Source: Doryteuthis pealeii
Taxonomy: Eukaryota > Mollusca > Cephalopoda > Myopsida > Loliginidae
Length of the DNA stretch: 64,000 nucleotides
Direction: 5' to 3'
Assembly: GCA_023376005.1 (NCBI GenBank)
Contig: CM042142.1
Coordinates: 46,475,987-46,539,986 of the forward strand
The position numbers were made by a program, and so were the translations under genes. The notes beneath the pieces are model-generated. The model saw only the letters and a list, made by a program, of their open reading frames with translations. It did no database searches and was not told where the DNA came from. This document shows, piece after piece, positions 9,655-20,899 of the stretch. Positions within the stretch are counted from its first letter, which is position 1. Every line of letters starts with the position of its first letter.

Positions 9655-9925
9655 AAAAGATGATTGGCATTTCAGTCTCGGAAGACAATAATAAAGTTTT
9701 TGTGGTCCTGAAGTGAACTGTGAATGTGAAGTCCGATGTTTGAAAAACCATTCTCGACCATAAAAGTCGCATTTGAAGGCGGTCCCTGAAGATGTTGATG
9801 TACCGGTGCTTTGTTGCCACAGCTTTCTTCTGGGCCTCTTAGCTTCATGGTATTGTGTCAGGGTGACTTTGACATGAGCAATCCTCTACGGAGTGTCTAC
9901 CACCACCGAGGGCAGTCCTGAACCA
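9655..9925 (-). pseudogene. LINE ORF2 C-terminal fragment
   Basis: Reverse complement of the same LINE 3' region as 39.7-40.1 kb. It keeps the DRPRWWQ-like start near 9925 and the terminal GFSNIGLHIHS segment, but has frame breaks and has lost most of the Cys residues of the terminal finger. It ends with a match to the LINE 3' terminus (GACTGAAATGCCAATCATC). Confidence 0.65.
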
Positions 9926-9956
9926 AATTTTCCCAAATATTCAAAAAGCAATTAAA

Positions 9957-10118
9957 TATTTACCAACCCCTCCACATGAGCAGGATGTGACACAAGATCT
10001 ATTTTTAAGTGAAGTTTAACAAGTTTGAATTCAGAGTTTTCATTCTCTTAAACCAGTTAACATACCAAGGTTAAAAAAAAGCCCAGTCTTCTCTACTATT
10101 TACCCATAACTGGAGGGT
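9957..10118 (-). mobile_element. SINE family B, 5'-truncated
   Basis: The plus strand starts ACCAACCCCTCCACATGAGC and runs to TACCCATAACTGGAGGG, the reverse of the SINE-B 3' half. The tRNA head is missing. Confidence 0.75.
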
Positions 10119-10368
10119 TGGTTGATTGGTTGGATTTTACGATATGTCAACTCTTGTTAGGTTATTTAATGCCAAAGGCATTTTGTTTTATTCATTCTTG
10201 ATGGGTATTCAATTTTTTCTTTTTTAACACATTTTTTTCTATTTAACCCATAGATGGTACCATCTACTACCACTCCAGGTCAAGGTGGACCTGGGAGTAA
10301 TGGCAAGGAAGGGGTACTCCAAATTTCCCAGAGCTCCAGTATTGGAACTTCATAACCAGGACACATAG
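10119..10368 (+). repeat. Family-R repeat (copy 2)
   Basis: Starts with GGTTGGTTGATTGGTTGG and contains TATTTAACCCATAGATGG and GGACCTGGGAGTAATGGC. Confidence 0.65.
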
Positions 10369-10371
10369 CGG

Positions 10372-10512
10372 GAGGAAGAATAGGTGGATGCATACCTTTC
10401 CCAAGGGTATTAGCACTATATGAAAAGCTACTAACCTCTTCCAGGATTTGAACTCATATCACCGTGTCCATTTCCTACAATGATAAACATTAGACCACGG
10501 GTTCCTCCAAAA
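10372..10512 (-). mobile_element. SINE family B, head portion
   Basis: The reverse strand carries the tRNA-like head (plus strand TAAACATTAGACCACG) and the B-box region (GGATTTGAACTC), then CCTTTCCCAAGGGTATTAGC. The 3' half is absent. Confidence 0.7.
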
Positions 10513-10740
10513 AAGTACTTATCTGCTTGTTTTATGTTAAAAAAAAAAAAAATTCTGAACTTGATACAAATGACAGGGGGGAGGGGCTTTGAAATTAATG
10601 TCTATTTACTTCCATGGAAACTACAACAGGGAGCACGAAAACATTGTTGGATAGAGCAGGTTTTCAGCTACAAAATACATGTTCCCCATGTAGCCACCAC
10701 CATTGGCTATGTATTTTCATCATTGTCTAAAGTAGGTATC

Positions 10741-10957
10741 ATCGAAACAGTGAGAGTCTATCCCCTTTTCACTAGTGCTAGACCAGGGAGATTGTTTTTC
10801 TGGTGTCTGAGGCAGAACGCCACACCAACCATCAGCTCCTCACTTTACCACACAGATCCCTGTGCTACTCATATGCTGAGTTGGCAAGAGCCGGAATTGA
10901 ACCTGGAACCTTGTTGTTCCTAGTCTGACACTCTACCAACTGAGCTAAACCGAGTAA
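10741..10957 (-). mobile_element. SINE family A (copy 4)
   Basis: Plus strand from AACAGTGAGAGTCTATCCCC to CAACTGAGCTAAACCG, i.e. a minus-strand copy with its A box at the right end. Confidence 0.75.
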
Positions 10958-10989
10958 TGAACAAATATTGGCTCAAAGGGGTGAAAAAT

Positions 10990-11712
10990 GGTTTGGTTTG
11001 GGGTTTTTTGTTTAATAGAATATCAACTCTTTATGGGTTATTTAAAGCCAAAATTTAATTAATTTCTAGATGTTTAAGTACAATCATAACTATATTTTCA
11101 ATGTTCCATTGTATTTTTTTGTTTATTTTTCTATAATTATTTATATGCAGCTATATAATATCAAGTATTCCTATTTAATACAAATAATTTGCACAAAGTT
11201 GTATAGTACCAAGTATTCATATCTAATAATTATATGGTTTCAAGTACTTATTTATATTTGGTAATACTCATTTGTTTGCACACAGTTATAAGATATCAAA
11301 TATTCCAATCTAATACAAATAATTGGCACATAAGTATAGGGTTTCAATTGTTCTTATCTGATATTTATAATTTATACATAATTATATGGTTTCAAGTAAC
11401 AATTTCTATTTAATAATAATCATTTGTTTGCATAGTGATATGGTGTCGAGTATTACTATCTAATACTAATATTTAAAACAGACCTATTTGACCCATAGAT
11501 TGGCCCCTAACTACCATTTCAGGTCAGAGTGGACCCAGGAGTAATGGCAATAAAGGGGTACTCCACACTCCCAAGAGCTTCAGAACTGGATCCTCACCAC
11601 AAAATGCAGTTTAGTGTTATATCAAGGACACACCTTTTGGGGGAGGGGGTCTTACCCTTCTACAGGAGGATACAGTCAGCATAGTCTAAGCCCTGCCAAC
11701 AGTGCTAGAAAA
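10990..11712 (+). repeat. Family-R repeat (copy 3) with internal minisatellite
   Basis: The left piece (TTTGGGGTTTTTTGTTTAAT) and right piece (TATTTGACCCATAGATTGG) flank several diverged copies of a unit built on CTAATACAAATAATTTGCAC and TATATGGTTTCAAGTA. The same minisatellite sits in family-R copies at 28.8-29.7 kb and 34.2 kb, so it is an internal part of this element. Confidence 0.6.
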
Positions 11713-11799
11713 ACAACTTGGGATGATAGACAATATATTCATTACAGGCAGGAAGCTAGGAATTAACTTGTTAATACAAATTTAGAAATTTAACTAATT

Positions 11800-12042
11800 T
11801 GGTGGAGTGGCTTATTGTCAGTATCAGCAAGTCTATCCCCTTTTCACTAGCACTAGTCCAGGGAGATTTGTTTGTTTTTGCTGAGGTGGAGCACCACACC
11901 TACCGTCAGCTCCCATTTTACTGCACAGATCGGATCACCCAATTTGTACTACTCATACACTGAGTTGGCGGGGACTGGTATTGAACCTGGAACCTTGCGA
12001 TTCCTAGGCGGGTGCTCTACTGACTAAGCTAAACCAGCCCTT
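11800..12042 (-). mobile_element. SINE family A (copy 5)
   Basis: Plus strand GGTGGAGTGGCTTATTGTCAG through TGACTAAGCTAAACC. A near full-length minus-strand copy. Confidence 0.75.
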
Positions 12043-12111
12043 TAAAAGTTAAGTACTTGAATTGAAATAAGCTAAGTCAATTAAAGATCACAAAAAAATA
12101 CCACATGCAGA

Positions 12112-12352
12112 TTAACTCTTAACATCCTGTTGAGAATTTTCTAAGTCAGAGCCCCAATCCTATAAGGATTTATCAATAAATGGCTTATAATGGCAGTTTC
12201 ATTTAAAGTTACCTGTTATTTCCCATAAATCAAAGACTTCTAAATATGTTTAATATTACATTTAAACAAAGGCTATCATTTGGAGTAGATTAGAAAAATG
12301 AATGTGACTTCTGGCTGGGTGGAATGAGGTGATATAGGACGTTAAGAGTTAA
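12112..12352. mobile_element. MITE with TTAA ends (copy 2)
   Basis: Inverted ends TTAACTCTTAACATCCTG and GGACGTTAAGAGTTAA. The interior matches the copy at 7950-8170 in reverse orientation. Confidence 0.65.
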
Positions 12353-12488
12353 GAAAGAATTTGGGAGAGAGAAACCAAGTTGAAATAATGAAGAAGGACA
12401 TTCTGTGAATTTCCTTTAAAAGTTGCAAAAACCTTGGAGACAGCAGAATATTGAATGCAATCAAGAATTACCATTTTCTATAGAATTA

Positions 12489-12522
<34 letters not shown>

Positions 12523-13345
12523 TGGGGTCAGATAAAGTTTATTATACGTCCCCCAAGTGAGTTAGGTAAAACCTGCCAACAAAAGGGAAGCTCATCTTTG
12601 TAGAAAGACACAAGTTTTAAAAGGGCAAGAGAGAGAATGAAGCAAATTACATCAGCCTTTTATCTACAAATCACAACAATTGACAAGCAATGGGGAAACG
12701 TTGTCTTTTACTCAGAGTTGGTCAACAAACCAAATGGGAAATGAAGATTCTTTTCAACCAGCGACTATTCATCACCAATGCAGATAAAAAGAAAAAAAGT
12801 GATGTTCCTTTTTCAAGTAACAAGAGTCAAATGCAAGACTGAAACATAGAAAAATAGATGGAAACATGCTTTTATTCTTGTAGGCAGCTTTCTAAAAAAG
12901 AATGGTCCTTGAGGACTATCTTCTTGGAATTGGTCAAGGAGACAGGCTGGAATCATTTATGCTTATTGAGAACAGGTCAGTGAGGACCTGGTTTTCATGA
13001 TGCTATTGGGAGAATGCAGATAAAAGGGGGTTGGGGAGGAGGCAGTGGTAAAAGGGAAGAGGGAAATGTAAGGGAATTGGCAAATGGTAAAAACTAGTAT
13101 TGAATTAGACAGACTTTTGAATATAGTTATAAAGAATATTCTGATACTGATCACCTTCTGAACCCAACCATTTTGCTGGAATATCTTTGATCAATACTGC
13201 CCAGATATGAGAGAGAGAAGAGTTTGGATTTTTAGGTTTAAATTATTATCATCAAATTCCCAAATGCCATAATTGTTATCCTTATATTAGAATTCCTTGT
13301 TGATTTTTTTTTTGTTATTTAAATCACAGTTATATAAAAAAAAAA
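12353..13345. other. Largely unique AT-rich stretch
   Basis: No supported gene. Contains a poly(A) run of about 30 at 12490-12520. At 12670-12860 all three plus frames are open for 35-60 codons, which is uninformative. No splice-flanked exon stands out. Confidence 0.4.
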
Positions 13346-13580
13346 GTCGTCGGGGCGGCCTAATGTCGGTATCAGCCAATCAGCAAGGGATTCTATCCCC
13401 TTTTCACTAGTGCTAGACCAAGTAGATTATTTTGGGCATCTGAGGCGGGGCGCCACTCCTACCATCAGCACTTCACTTTACCGCATATATCCATGTGCTA
13501 CTGACACGCTGAGTTGGTGAGTGCCGGAATTGAACAAGGAACCTTGTGGTTTCTAGCCGAACGTTCTAACCCAGCCCTTA
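13346..13580 (-). mobile_element. SINE family A (copy 6)
   Basis: Plus strand GTCGTCGGGGCGGCCTAATG through CCGAACGTTCTAACC. The A-box end is shortened. Confidence 0.75.
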
Positions 13581-14327
13581 GAGATCTCTGTAAATGGAGT
13601 TCAAAACTGTTTGAATTATGCAAATATCCCCAGGGTTCAAAAGTTATGAGAATTTAAAGCCCCAAAATTGGGGGTACAAAAGTGAACATGATTTTCCTTA
13701 AAAAAAAAAAAAAAAAAGTCAAATTATGACCCAATTCAAAACAAGAAATTCAGTTATTTCTTTATTTTTGGTACAATTTTGATAACACTTGGCTTTCTTA
13801 TATAAAATTGTGTTATTTCTGATTCTACACTCAAATTATATATATCTATGCTGTAACCCATTATTTAGAGAATAAGAGGTATGGATGACAGATTTTTTAA
13901 AAAAGTTTACTACAAGATTATTCAACATTTTAATACTGCATGTATACGCATATATAGTGTTAATTTGAAAAAATAACATCACTTTGAACTTAAAAAATAC
14001 CTTTTTAAGTACCTACTATGTTGTATTACGTACAAGAAATAGAATAACTCTTTATACTATTTTTTAAAAGTCTGTCCTGTGCGTGTACAGTTTGTTTACA
14101 TTTAATATTAACTCATAACTTAGTTTTTTTCCAAAATTGAAAGTTTGATAAAAAAAACTGACAGTAAAGCATCATTAAAATTTCACATATCACATATGAA
14201 AATAATTTGCGACCATCTTCTATTAATGATATAGTGCTCTTTTTTTGCTTATATTATACTTTTTGAAGAAATCTCTGGCAACTTTTCTCTATCATATCTT
14301 CGCTTCTACGGGTCAGAGAAGAAAAAA

Positions 14328-14640
14328 AAAAGCTTGTAGTTTTAAGTGACTTCTAATTAAGTGTACAATTTCAAGAATATTGATAAAGATTAGCCAATTT
14401 GATTTTACAAAAATGTAACATGTAAAATTTAGTCTTGGCCAAAAAAAATTGTATTATGCATTTTTGGCTGTTTGAAAGCAAAATACTGTATTAACTTGCT
14501 GTAAAAAAATAATTCAATAGATAAAAACACATACAAATTAAATATTTGTAAAGATTATTTTATTTCCAACCATATAAATATTTTTAAGATTGGACCAGAT
14601 ATATGTGAGAAATTGCGAGTTGAACAAATTAAGGTCAGAA
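14328..14640 (-). repeat. Family-E repeat (uninterrupted, reverse)
   Basis: The reverse complement contains CTTTCAAACAGCCAAAAATG, then an uninterrupted T run and CCAAGACTAAATTTTACATG. This is a second empty site for the Helitron of copy H1. Confidence 0.7.
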
Positions 14641-14929
14641 TTTGTTGAATATTAACCAGAATCAACAAAAGTACTGGGATTAATAATAATATATAAAATA
14701 TATAATAGATGGCAAAAAGGTTTATACATTTTTTTCAAATTTTTTTGTTCCTCAGAAAGAAAGGTTAACGGCTCTCAAAAGGGCTCTTTAAAAATAATAA
14801 TCAGAAGGAAGCCATACTGCTGCAAGAAATAACTAATTGTACAAAATTTTAAATGTCTGAATTTAAAAAAAAAAAAAATTTTTTTCACAGAACAATATCA
14901 ATTTCATAAAATAGGTTTCTTTTTTTAAT

Positions 14930-15050
14930 TATCAACTTTTGTGGGTTATTTAATGCCAAAGCCATTCTTGCAGAAGAACAGTAGTGGTACTATTCAGCAG
15001 ATAGCTGGGGGTATGAAAATGAACATTATAGCATTACTGGAGTTCAAACT
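14930..15050 (+). repeat. Family-R-related fragment
   Basis: TTATCAACTTTTGTGGGTTA, AATGCCAAAGCCATTCTTGC and AGTAGTGGTACTATTC match pieces at 17.96-18.03 kb and 56.33-56.40 kb. Confidence 0.55.
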
Positions 15051-15404
15051 CGCTTACTATGATGTTGCAGTACAGTACATTAATCTCTACACCATGGGAA
15101 CTCCTTTTTCCAAAGATAATTGGTAAATCTTGTTTCAATTATATGGATTTAATACTTAGAGTAACAATTAACATTTGTAAAATTTTACCATTTTTGGTAC
15201 AACATCTTGAACTGATTATATATACAATCAATCAAAGCAATTTAATAAATAAGGTTGATTTCATCCTTGTATTAAATTATCTTAATGGGATTTCAACTAG
15301 TCTTGGGTTATTCTAAGCCTACAGATTAAGAAATCACATTGATATTACATTTTCATGTAGTTTAAGAGGCGTTTTTTGCACTCTGTCTTATTCAATACAA
15401 TTTT

Positions 15405-15495
15405 TTTTAAACAGATCTATTTAACCCATAGATAGGACCATAACAGGTACTACCACTCCCGATCAAAGTGGACTTGGGAGTAATGGAAATGAAAA
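15405..15495 (+). repeat. Family-R fragment
   Basis: TATTTAACCCATAGATAGG, ACTACCACTCCCGATCAAAG and GGACTTGGGAGTAATGG. Confidence 0.6.
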
Positions 15496-15634
15496 AGTCT
15501 TCAAATGTTGATTTAAAATGCAATTCAAATCCAAGTTCTTTTTCATATTTACCACATCATCAACAAATAATTTTTTTAAAATCAAATAAAACAAATTTAA
15601 AAAAATGAAAATATTCAGTAAAAGTGAAACTTAC

Positions 15635-15690
15635 CTCAGATGTGTCACTGCTATTCTTCCATTAAAAAGCCAAGAATTGTTTGAAAAGTT
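15635..15690 (-). other. Candidate minus-strand exon with consensus donor
   Basis: The minus strand reads CATCTGAG|GTAAGTTTCA, an excellent donor (GT at 15633-15634). A possible acceptor AG lies at 15691-15692. The 56 bases between give NFSNNSWLFNGRIAVTHL in one open frame, ending in phase 2. The donor is strong, the acceptor weak and the protein unknown. It lies on the same strand as the candidate exons at 7.5 and 4.0 kb. Confidence 0.3.
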
Positions 15691-15779
15691 CTCATGTACA
15701 AAATTGTCCAAAAAAAAAATTGTCAGATTTTGGTGCCGCGAAAAAAAAAAAAAAAAAAAGTAAAAAGAAAGACTCATCT

Positions 15780-16000
15780 CTTGCAATTATAAGCTTTCTT
15801 AAGTCCTTATTGAAAAAATATTACTGTCCAAGGCTTTTAATACCATCAGTGACAAAAGCAAATGTGGTCGCAGACTCCGTTCTTCTTTTGGGTTGTTTGG
15901 AACCAGATAAGCATGACTTTGATGTCAAATTATTGTACTTGGCAAATGTTCCAGATATCTCATCCTTGTTTGGGTGCCTTGCGGGATTTAATGGTCAATG
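15780..16000. other. Two-strand open segment of unknown nature
   Basis: The plus strand is open to a TGA at 15999-16001 and includes DSVLLLGCLEPDKHDFDVKL. The minus strand is also open and includes RHPNKDEISGTFAKYNNLT. The segment abuts the hAT-type MITE at 16009. It is probably old mobile-element coding sequence, but I cannot say which strand was coding. Confidence 0.25.
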
Positions 16001-16219
16001 AGATAGACCAGGGGGTTTCAAACTATGGGTCCTGACTCTTCAATAGGTTGCGAAATAAATAAATTGGGTTGCAAAATAAAAAAAATTGTGAAGTGTTTAT
16101 CTTTCATTTACTCATTTCATATTATTACACTTAGGTTTTAAATGGGTCGCAATTTGAATTGTTGTTCTGGCTGTGGGTCGCAGTAGAAAAAAAAAAATTG
16201 AAAAAATACTGAGCTAGAC
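16001..16219. mobile_element. hAT-type MITE with 8-bp target duplication
   Basis: The left end CAGGGGGTTTCAAACTATGG and the right end (AAAAAATACTG) are degenerate forms of the hAT end CAGTGGTTCTCAAAC. The interior repeats GGGTCGC. Flanks AGATAGAC (16001-16008) and AGCTAGAC (16212-16219) match at 7 of 8 bases. An 8-bp duplication is the hAT signature. Non-coding. Confidence 0.6.
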
Positions 16220-17340
16220 CATGGTTAGGGAGTTTGATTCTTACTAGGTGCCCTGTATTTTTTTTTTACCATGCATTAAACTGACGTAAACTTAGTAAAT
16301 GAATACTAGGTAATTAATAAGTTTTATTCAATAATTGTTACATTTAGTATATGATATTTATATGCAATGACAACTATTATGGTAAATATAGTCACAATTT
16401 CATGTTTTTTTTTAATCCCACCATAAATTGAAATTCAACAAACTTCAGAAAAAAAAAGAAAGAAACTTAACATAATTTTCACTGTATTGAAAAAAGGAAG
16501 GATTAAACAAAAATCTATTTAGTTTTTAAAATGGGAGAATTTTATAAATTAAAAACTGTATCTGTCAAAATGGCATTTTTTTACTATCTTGCAATGTGCT
16601 CTTCTTAACAAGACTTATTTTATTGTCATAATTGATAAATTCATACAACTTTTTTATATGTAAGTTTCAGGTCTGTTCTTAATTTTATGATTTTAAACTT
16701 TTTTTTATAAAAGTTTAAAAAATGGGGAAGTGCTATCAAACCAAAATTTTGGCTCTACCTATCAGTGATGCTGATAGCTTTTTAGCTCTTGGGACGCACG
16801 GATTTGATTTGAATGAGTCTCCAGGAAATTTGATGAGTCCCAACTAAAGTTTCTTAATAAATTGCAGAGTTTTTATCTATGAACAACTAAAGCTGTCTAA
16901 CTCCTACCTTGTATCCGATATAGTGTAATTTCGTTTCCTTGAAAATATGGAAATTTATTTATAGTTAGCTGGAAATGGGGGGAAGAAAAAAACAAAAAAC
17001 ACTGGGACACATGGATATGATTTTTCTGCATCCTTTAAGATTTTTACGTGTCAGTGACACAGGATGCATACCTACCATATTAGGGAACAGTTCCTTTCCT
17101 ATATTGAGGTAAATAAAATGTCCTCTTAATTTATTGATTTACTTTTTGATGTTACATTTTGGTTACTTTTCTTTTTAACCTTTCCCCAAATTTAAATGTT
17201 TAATTTGAAAAAAGGATGAATTAACAATAATTTTAAAAGTAAAATGACCAATAAAAAAAAACAGTTTGGAAAACAACTTGAAACTTTTACTTTTAGAGAA
17301 TCAATAATTGATTAAAGTAAAACTGTTATTTTTCTTTATT
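16220..17340. other. AT-rich DNA without recognised gene
   Basis: No supported coding region or known repeat. A moderately complex patch (16740-16920, 17000-17110) may be unique intronic sequence. Confidence 0.4.
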
Positions 17341-17343
17341 TAA

Positions 17344-17783
17344 TCTTATCATAATGGAGATTTGGTATCTGTTTGCAACTGAAACTAGGTCACTATTTAC
17401 CTCACAATACCTTCAGAAATTGTGTAAGTTTATCAATGAGTATATAATTTATAGTCAAAATCACTAATACATAGTATACATTTTTCTCTATAAAAATCTG
17501 ACTTAGATTTACCTCACAACACCCCATGTTATTAGTGTGTTTAAAAACCTGCAATGTGTCTTATATATCATTAAGAAATAAAAGTTTACATACTGGTTTT
17601 AACAAAACCGGGTTTAATAAATAATTACTTTTTATGATTTTATATAAAAACCTATTAAAATATAACTGAAATAAGTGTAATCTTTGTATATATGTTATTT
17701 AATTTTGTTAGTCTTCAAATTTAATATATTTCATTACCTTAATACGTAAATACTTATGCCCGGAGGGTGCATATTCTTGCTAG
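17344..17783 (+). mobile_element. Non-autonomous Helitron (copy H4)
   Basis: Starts TCTTATCATAATGGAGATTT after an A and ends with the hairpin region GCCCGGAGGGTGC, then ATATTCTTG and CTAG followed by T. It has the same ends as H1 with a diverged interior, about 440 bases. No protein. Confidence 0.65.
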
Positions 17784-17954
17784 TTTAAATTTAAAAAAAG
17801 ATTGAACCCCTCCCCACAAAAAAAAACAAAAAAAAAAAAAAAAAAAGAGAGAAAAAAGAAAAACTTTATTTCTGTAATTTTGTTTTTTGTTTTTCATTCA
17901 TCAAAATAAAATCTATTTCTAAACTGTTCCTGTTAGAATTCAGTTTCAGTTTCT

Positions 17955-18190
17955 TTGTTTAATGACATTAACCTTTGTGGGTTATTCAATGCCAAAGCCA
18001 TCCTTGTAGAAGAATAATCATGGTGCTATTTAACCCATAGCTGTGGGGATAAGGTATCCTAAAGGTATTAGTCTGAAAGTGAACGTAATAGCATTTAGCG
18101 CTATGTAAACTGTAGCTTCGTCCAGGATTTGAACTAAGGTCGATGAGTCCATTTCCTATGACTCTGATCATTAGACCATGCACCTCCAAC
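17955..18190 (-). mobile_element. SINE family B head fused to a family-R fragment
   Basis: 17960-18035 carries a family-R 5' piece (TTTGTGGGTTATTCAATGCC). 18085-18188 carries the reverse SINE-B head, with GTCCAGGATTTGAAC and TGATCATTAGACCATGC. The two parts are joined without the SINE body. Confidence 0.6.
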
Positions 18191-18334
18191 TTAAACTTTA
18201 ATTAAAAAAGGACCCCCACCCTCCAAAAATCAAACTTGCAAACATATCCTTGGTTTTATACACAAAATTCTAGTTGGCTAAAGTTTACTCATAGGCTATA
18301 GACTACCATTATGTATACTTCTTGCTATAATTGT

Positions 18335-18580
18335 AAAGTGACCTAGTGTCGGTATCAACCAGACAGCAAGGAAGTCCATCCCCTTGTCGCTAGCCCTAGC
18401 CCAGGTAGATGGTTTTTGTGTCTGAAGTGAAGTGCCACACCTATCATCAACTCCCCAATTTACTGCACAGATCCAAGCTGTGCTACTCATGCGCTGAATT
18501 GGCAAGGGCCATTATCGAACCCAGAACTTTATGGTTCCTAGGCGGATGACTTACTGACCGAGCTAAACCGCCCCATTAAA
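18335..18580 (-). mobile_element. SINE family A (copy 7)
   Basis: Plus strand GTGACCTAGTGTCGGTATC to CCGAGCTAAACCG. Full-length minus-strand copy. Confidence 0.75.
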
Positions 18581-18772
18581 TATGAATAATAATTCCCATT
18601 TGCATATTTTTAAGGATAATTGCAAAAATTAAGGAATTTGATTTTTTATTAATCAAAATTCTTTATTTTCTTAAATCATCCCATAAGAGATACAAATAAG
18701 AATTATTTTTCATATTCAATGATATTTAGGTTGCTGTCAATTTTATTGATATTTTAATACCTATCTAACCTA

Positions 18773-18893
18773 TTATGGTTAACAAGCTAGTCTCGCAGAT
18801 CCATTACTATTGAATAGTGCGTTTGATTATCACTGGATACTCCATACTTGTGATCTTGTGTCACATTGTAAACAGGTTTGGCAAATACCTACC
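18773..18893 (+). mobile_element. tRNA-derived SINE, family C (monomer)
   Basis: GTTAACAAGCTAGTCTCGC, GATCCATTACTATTGAATAG and GTTTGATTATCACTGGATAC, then TTGTGATCTTGTGTCAC. This is the dispersed full-length form of the unit that is tandemly amplified at 58-59.2 kb. Confidence 0.6.
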
Positions 18894-19048
18894 TAGCTTA
18901 TTATGTTTGCGCGTATAACCCACCAAAAACACCACATCATAACAGGCTTTATTAGAGAAACACTTAAATACGCAAAATTTGAGAATAAAGCAATTTCCAG
19001 TGCAATTTGTAACTAAATGATAAATTTTTAGTCTCCATCTTTGTTATG

Positions 19049-19082
<34 letters not shown>

Positions 19083-19084
19083 AA

Positions 19085-19335
19085 ATTTTGCCGAGTGGCC
19101 TATTTCGGTATCAGCCAGACAGAGAGGAAGTCTATCTCCTTTTCATTAGCACTAGACCAGGGAGATTGTTTTTGTGTCTGAGATGGAGCACCACACTTAC
19201 CATCAGCCCTTCATTTTACTGCACAGATCCAAGCTATGCTACCCAAGTGCCGAGTTGGTAAGGGCCAGTATGAAACCCAGAACCTTGTGGTTCCTAGGAG
19301 ATGGATGCTAAACCAACTGAACTAAACCAACCCTA
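19085..19335 (-). mobile_element. SINE family A (copy 8)
   Basis: Plus strand GCCGAGTGGCCTATTTCGG to AACTGAACTAAACCAACCC, preceded by a poly(A) run. Confidence 0.7.
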
Positions 19336-19509
19336 ATTTTTAAAAATGAAGGCATTTGATTAATAAACGAAAATGCCAATCTTATTGATATTTTAATCCC
19401 TAGTTGTATGTACAACATTCTGATGGGCTAATATTTACTTGATAAGCTATAAACTACAAATACATACAAAATAATTAAAAAAAAAAAAAAAATAAATAAA
19501 AAATAAAAA

Positions 19510-19760
19510 ATTGGCAAAGCGGCCTATTGTTGATATCAGCTGGTCAACCAGGGAGTCTATCCCCTTTTCGTTAGTGCTAGACCAGGGAGATTTTTTTTTG
19601 TTGCTGCGGTGGAGTGCCACACGTAGCATCAGTTCCCCACTTTACCTCACAGATCAGATTATCCAATCTGTGCTACTCATGCGATGAGTTGGCTGGGACC
19701 GGTGTCAAACCAGGAACTTTGTTATTCCTAGGAGAGTGCTCTACGAACTGAGCATACTAT
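19510..19760 (-). mobile_element. SINE family A (copy 9)
   Basis: Plus strand TTGGCAAAGCGGCCTATTG to CTCTACGAACTGAGC. Confidence 0.7.
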
Positions 19761-20004
19761 AATAATCTGATATCAAATGTAAATAGCAGAGGTCTTAAAT
19801 ACTATCAAAAGAAACAGGAAATGGTCTTACTCAAACACGAGTTGACAGCCATTTATTATTATTATTATTAAATACTATCAAATATAGGAAATAATTCATA
19901 TTTATACATCTTTAAAAATAAATAAATAAGGAATTTGATTAATAAAAAAGCAGTCAATTGTTGATATTCTAATACCAAACTCATTATGTTTGCTTATATG
20001 TGTA

Positions 20005-20255
20005 TGAGTAAAGTTGGTGGAGTGGCCTATAATAGGTATCAGCCGGACAGAGAGAGTGTCTATACTCTTTTCACTAGCACTAGAGAAGTAAGATTGTTTT
20101 TGCATCTGAGTTAGGGTGCCACACCTACTATTAGCTTCCCACATTTTCAGATCCAAGTGCTACTCATGCACTGAGTTGGTAAGGGCGGGTATCAAAACCG
20201 AAACCCTGTGGTCTCTAGGTGGATGCTCTACCAACTGAGCTAAACCAACGCATTG
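20005..20255 (-). mobile_element. SINE family A (copy 10)
   Basis: Plus strand GTTGGTGGAGTGGCCTAT to CAACTGAGCTAAACCAACGC. Copies 7 to 10 lie in the same orientation within 2 kb. Confidence 0.7.
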
Positions 20256-20375
20256 TGTAACATAGTTTTTATAAGAAAAATACAACTAAACTGCTGTAAA
20301 TTCGATAATAAAGCAGTTTCCATGATAAAGTTTTGGTGTCCATGTTCCTACAGAACATTTTTTTAAATTTATATT

Positions 20376-20715
20376 TTAAAGGCAATTACAATGCGTATAA
20401 CGTATAGCTGCATCCACAACATATACATAGAGAGAATTTGTTAATTATAATTGAAATAATCATGACAAGCAAACTCGACGAATACCACTTGCGACGTGTG
20501 GAACACTGTACAGCTGTTTTGACCTTATTAGGTCTCATCAGCAGTGTATACCTACGATCTCCCCCCGACAGAGATCGAACCGGAGAACCCAGAATGCAGA
20601 GTCAGAACGCACGCCACACACAAAACTCGCCAAATCAACTTGTCAATGATAGATGCGCCACTACTAGACAGAACTTGTGTAGCTATACATTATATGCATT
20701 GTAATTGCCTTTAAA
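20376..20715 (-). mobile_element. tRNA-like plus hammerhead composite element
   Basis: Ends are inverted: AAGGCAATTACAATGCGTAT on the left and ATGCATTGTAATTGCCTTT on the right. On the minus strand a tRNA-like head (A-box-like TAGTAGTGGCGCA, B box GGTTCGATCTC) precedes a hammerhead fold at 20503-20547. It has the size of a SINE with no coding capacity. The 4.3-kb copy is a truncated relative. Confidence 0.6.
20503..20547 (-). ncRNA. Type I hammerhead ribozyme, core-mutated
   Basis: Minus strand: helix I ACACUG pairs perfectly with CAGUGU. The core CUGAUGA is intact. Helix II GACC/GGUC is closed by UAAUAA. The second core block is AAA instead of GAA (G12 to A). The 8-nt hairpin ACAGCUGU supplies a 2-bp helix III and a palindrome, and position 17 is A. 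The fold is intact but the G12 change should strongly reduce or stop cleavage. Confidence 0.65.
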
Positions 20716-20899
20716 ATATAAATAATAATATACTTTACTTAATGCTTCAAAGCAAATTATCAAAAATACTATAATTTTTTTTTTCAATCATTCAAATTAT
20801 CAATATAATGGAGACAACTATGAAATTTAAATCTGCCACTTCTTAAACAGAAGCATCAATATCATCATGGACTGCTTTTACAACAAAAACCCAATAGGT

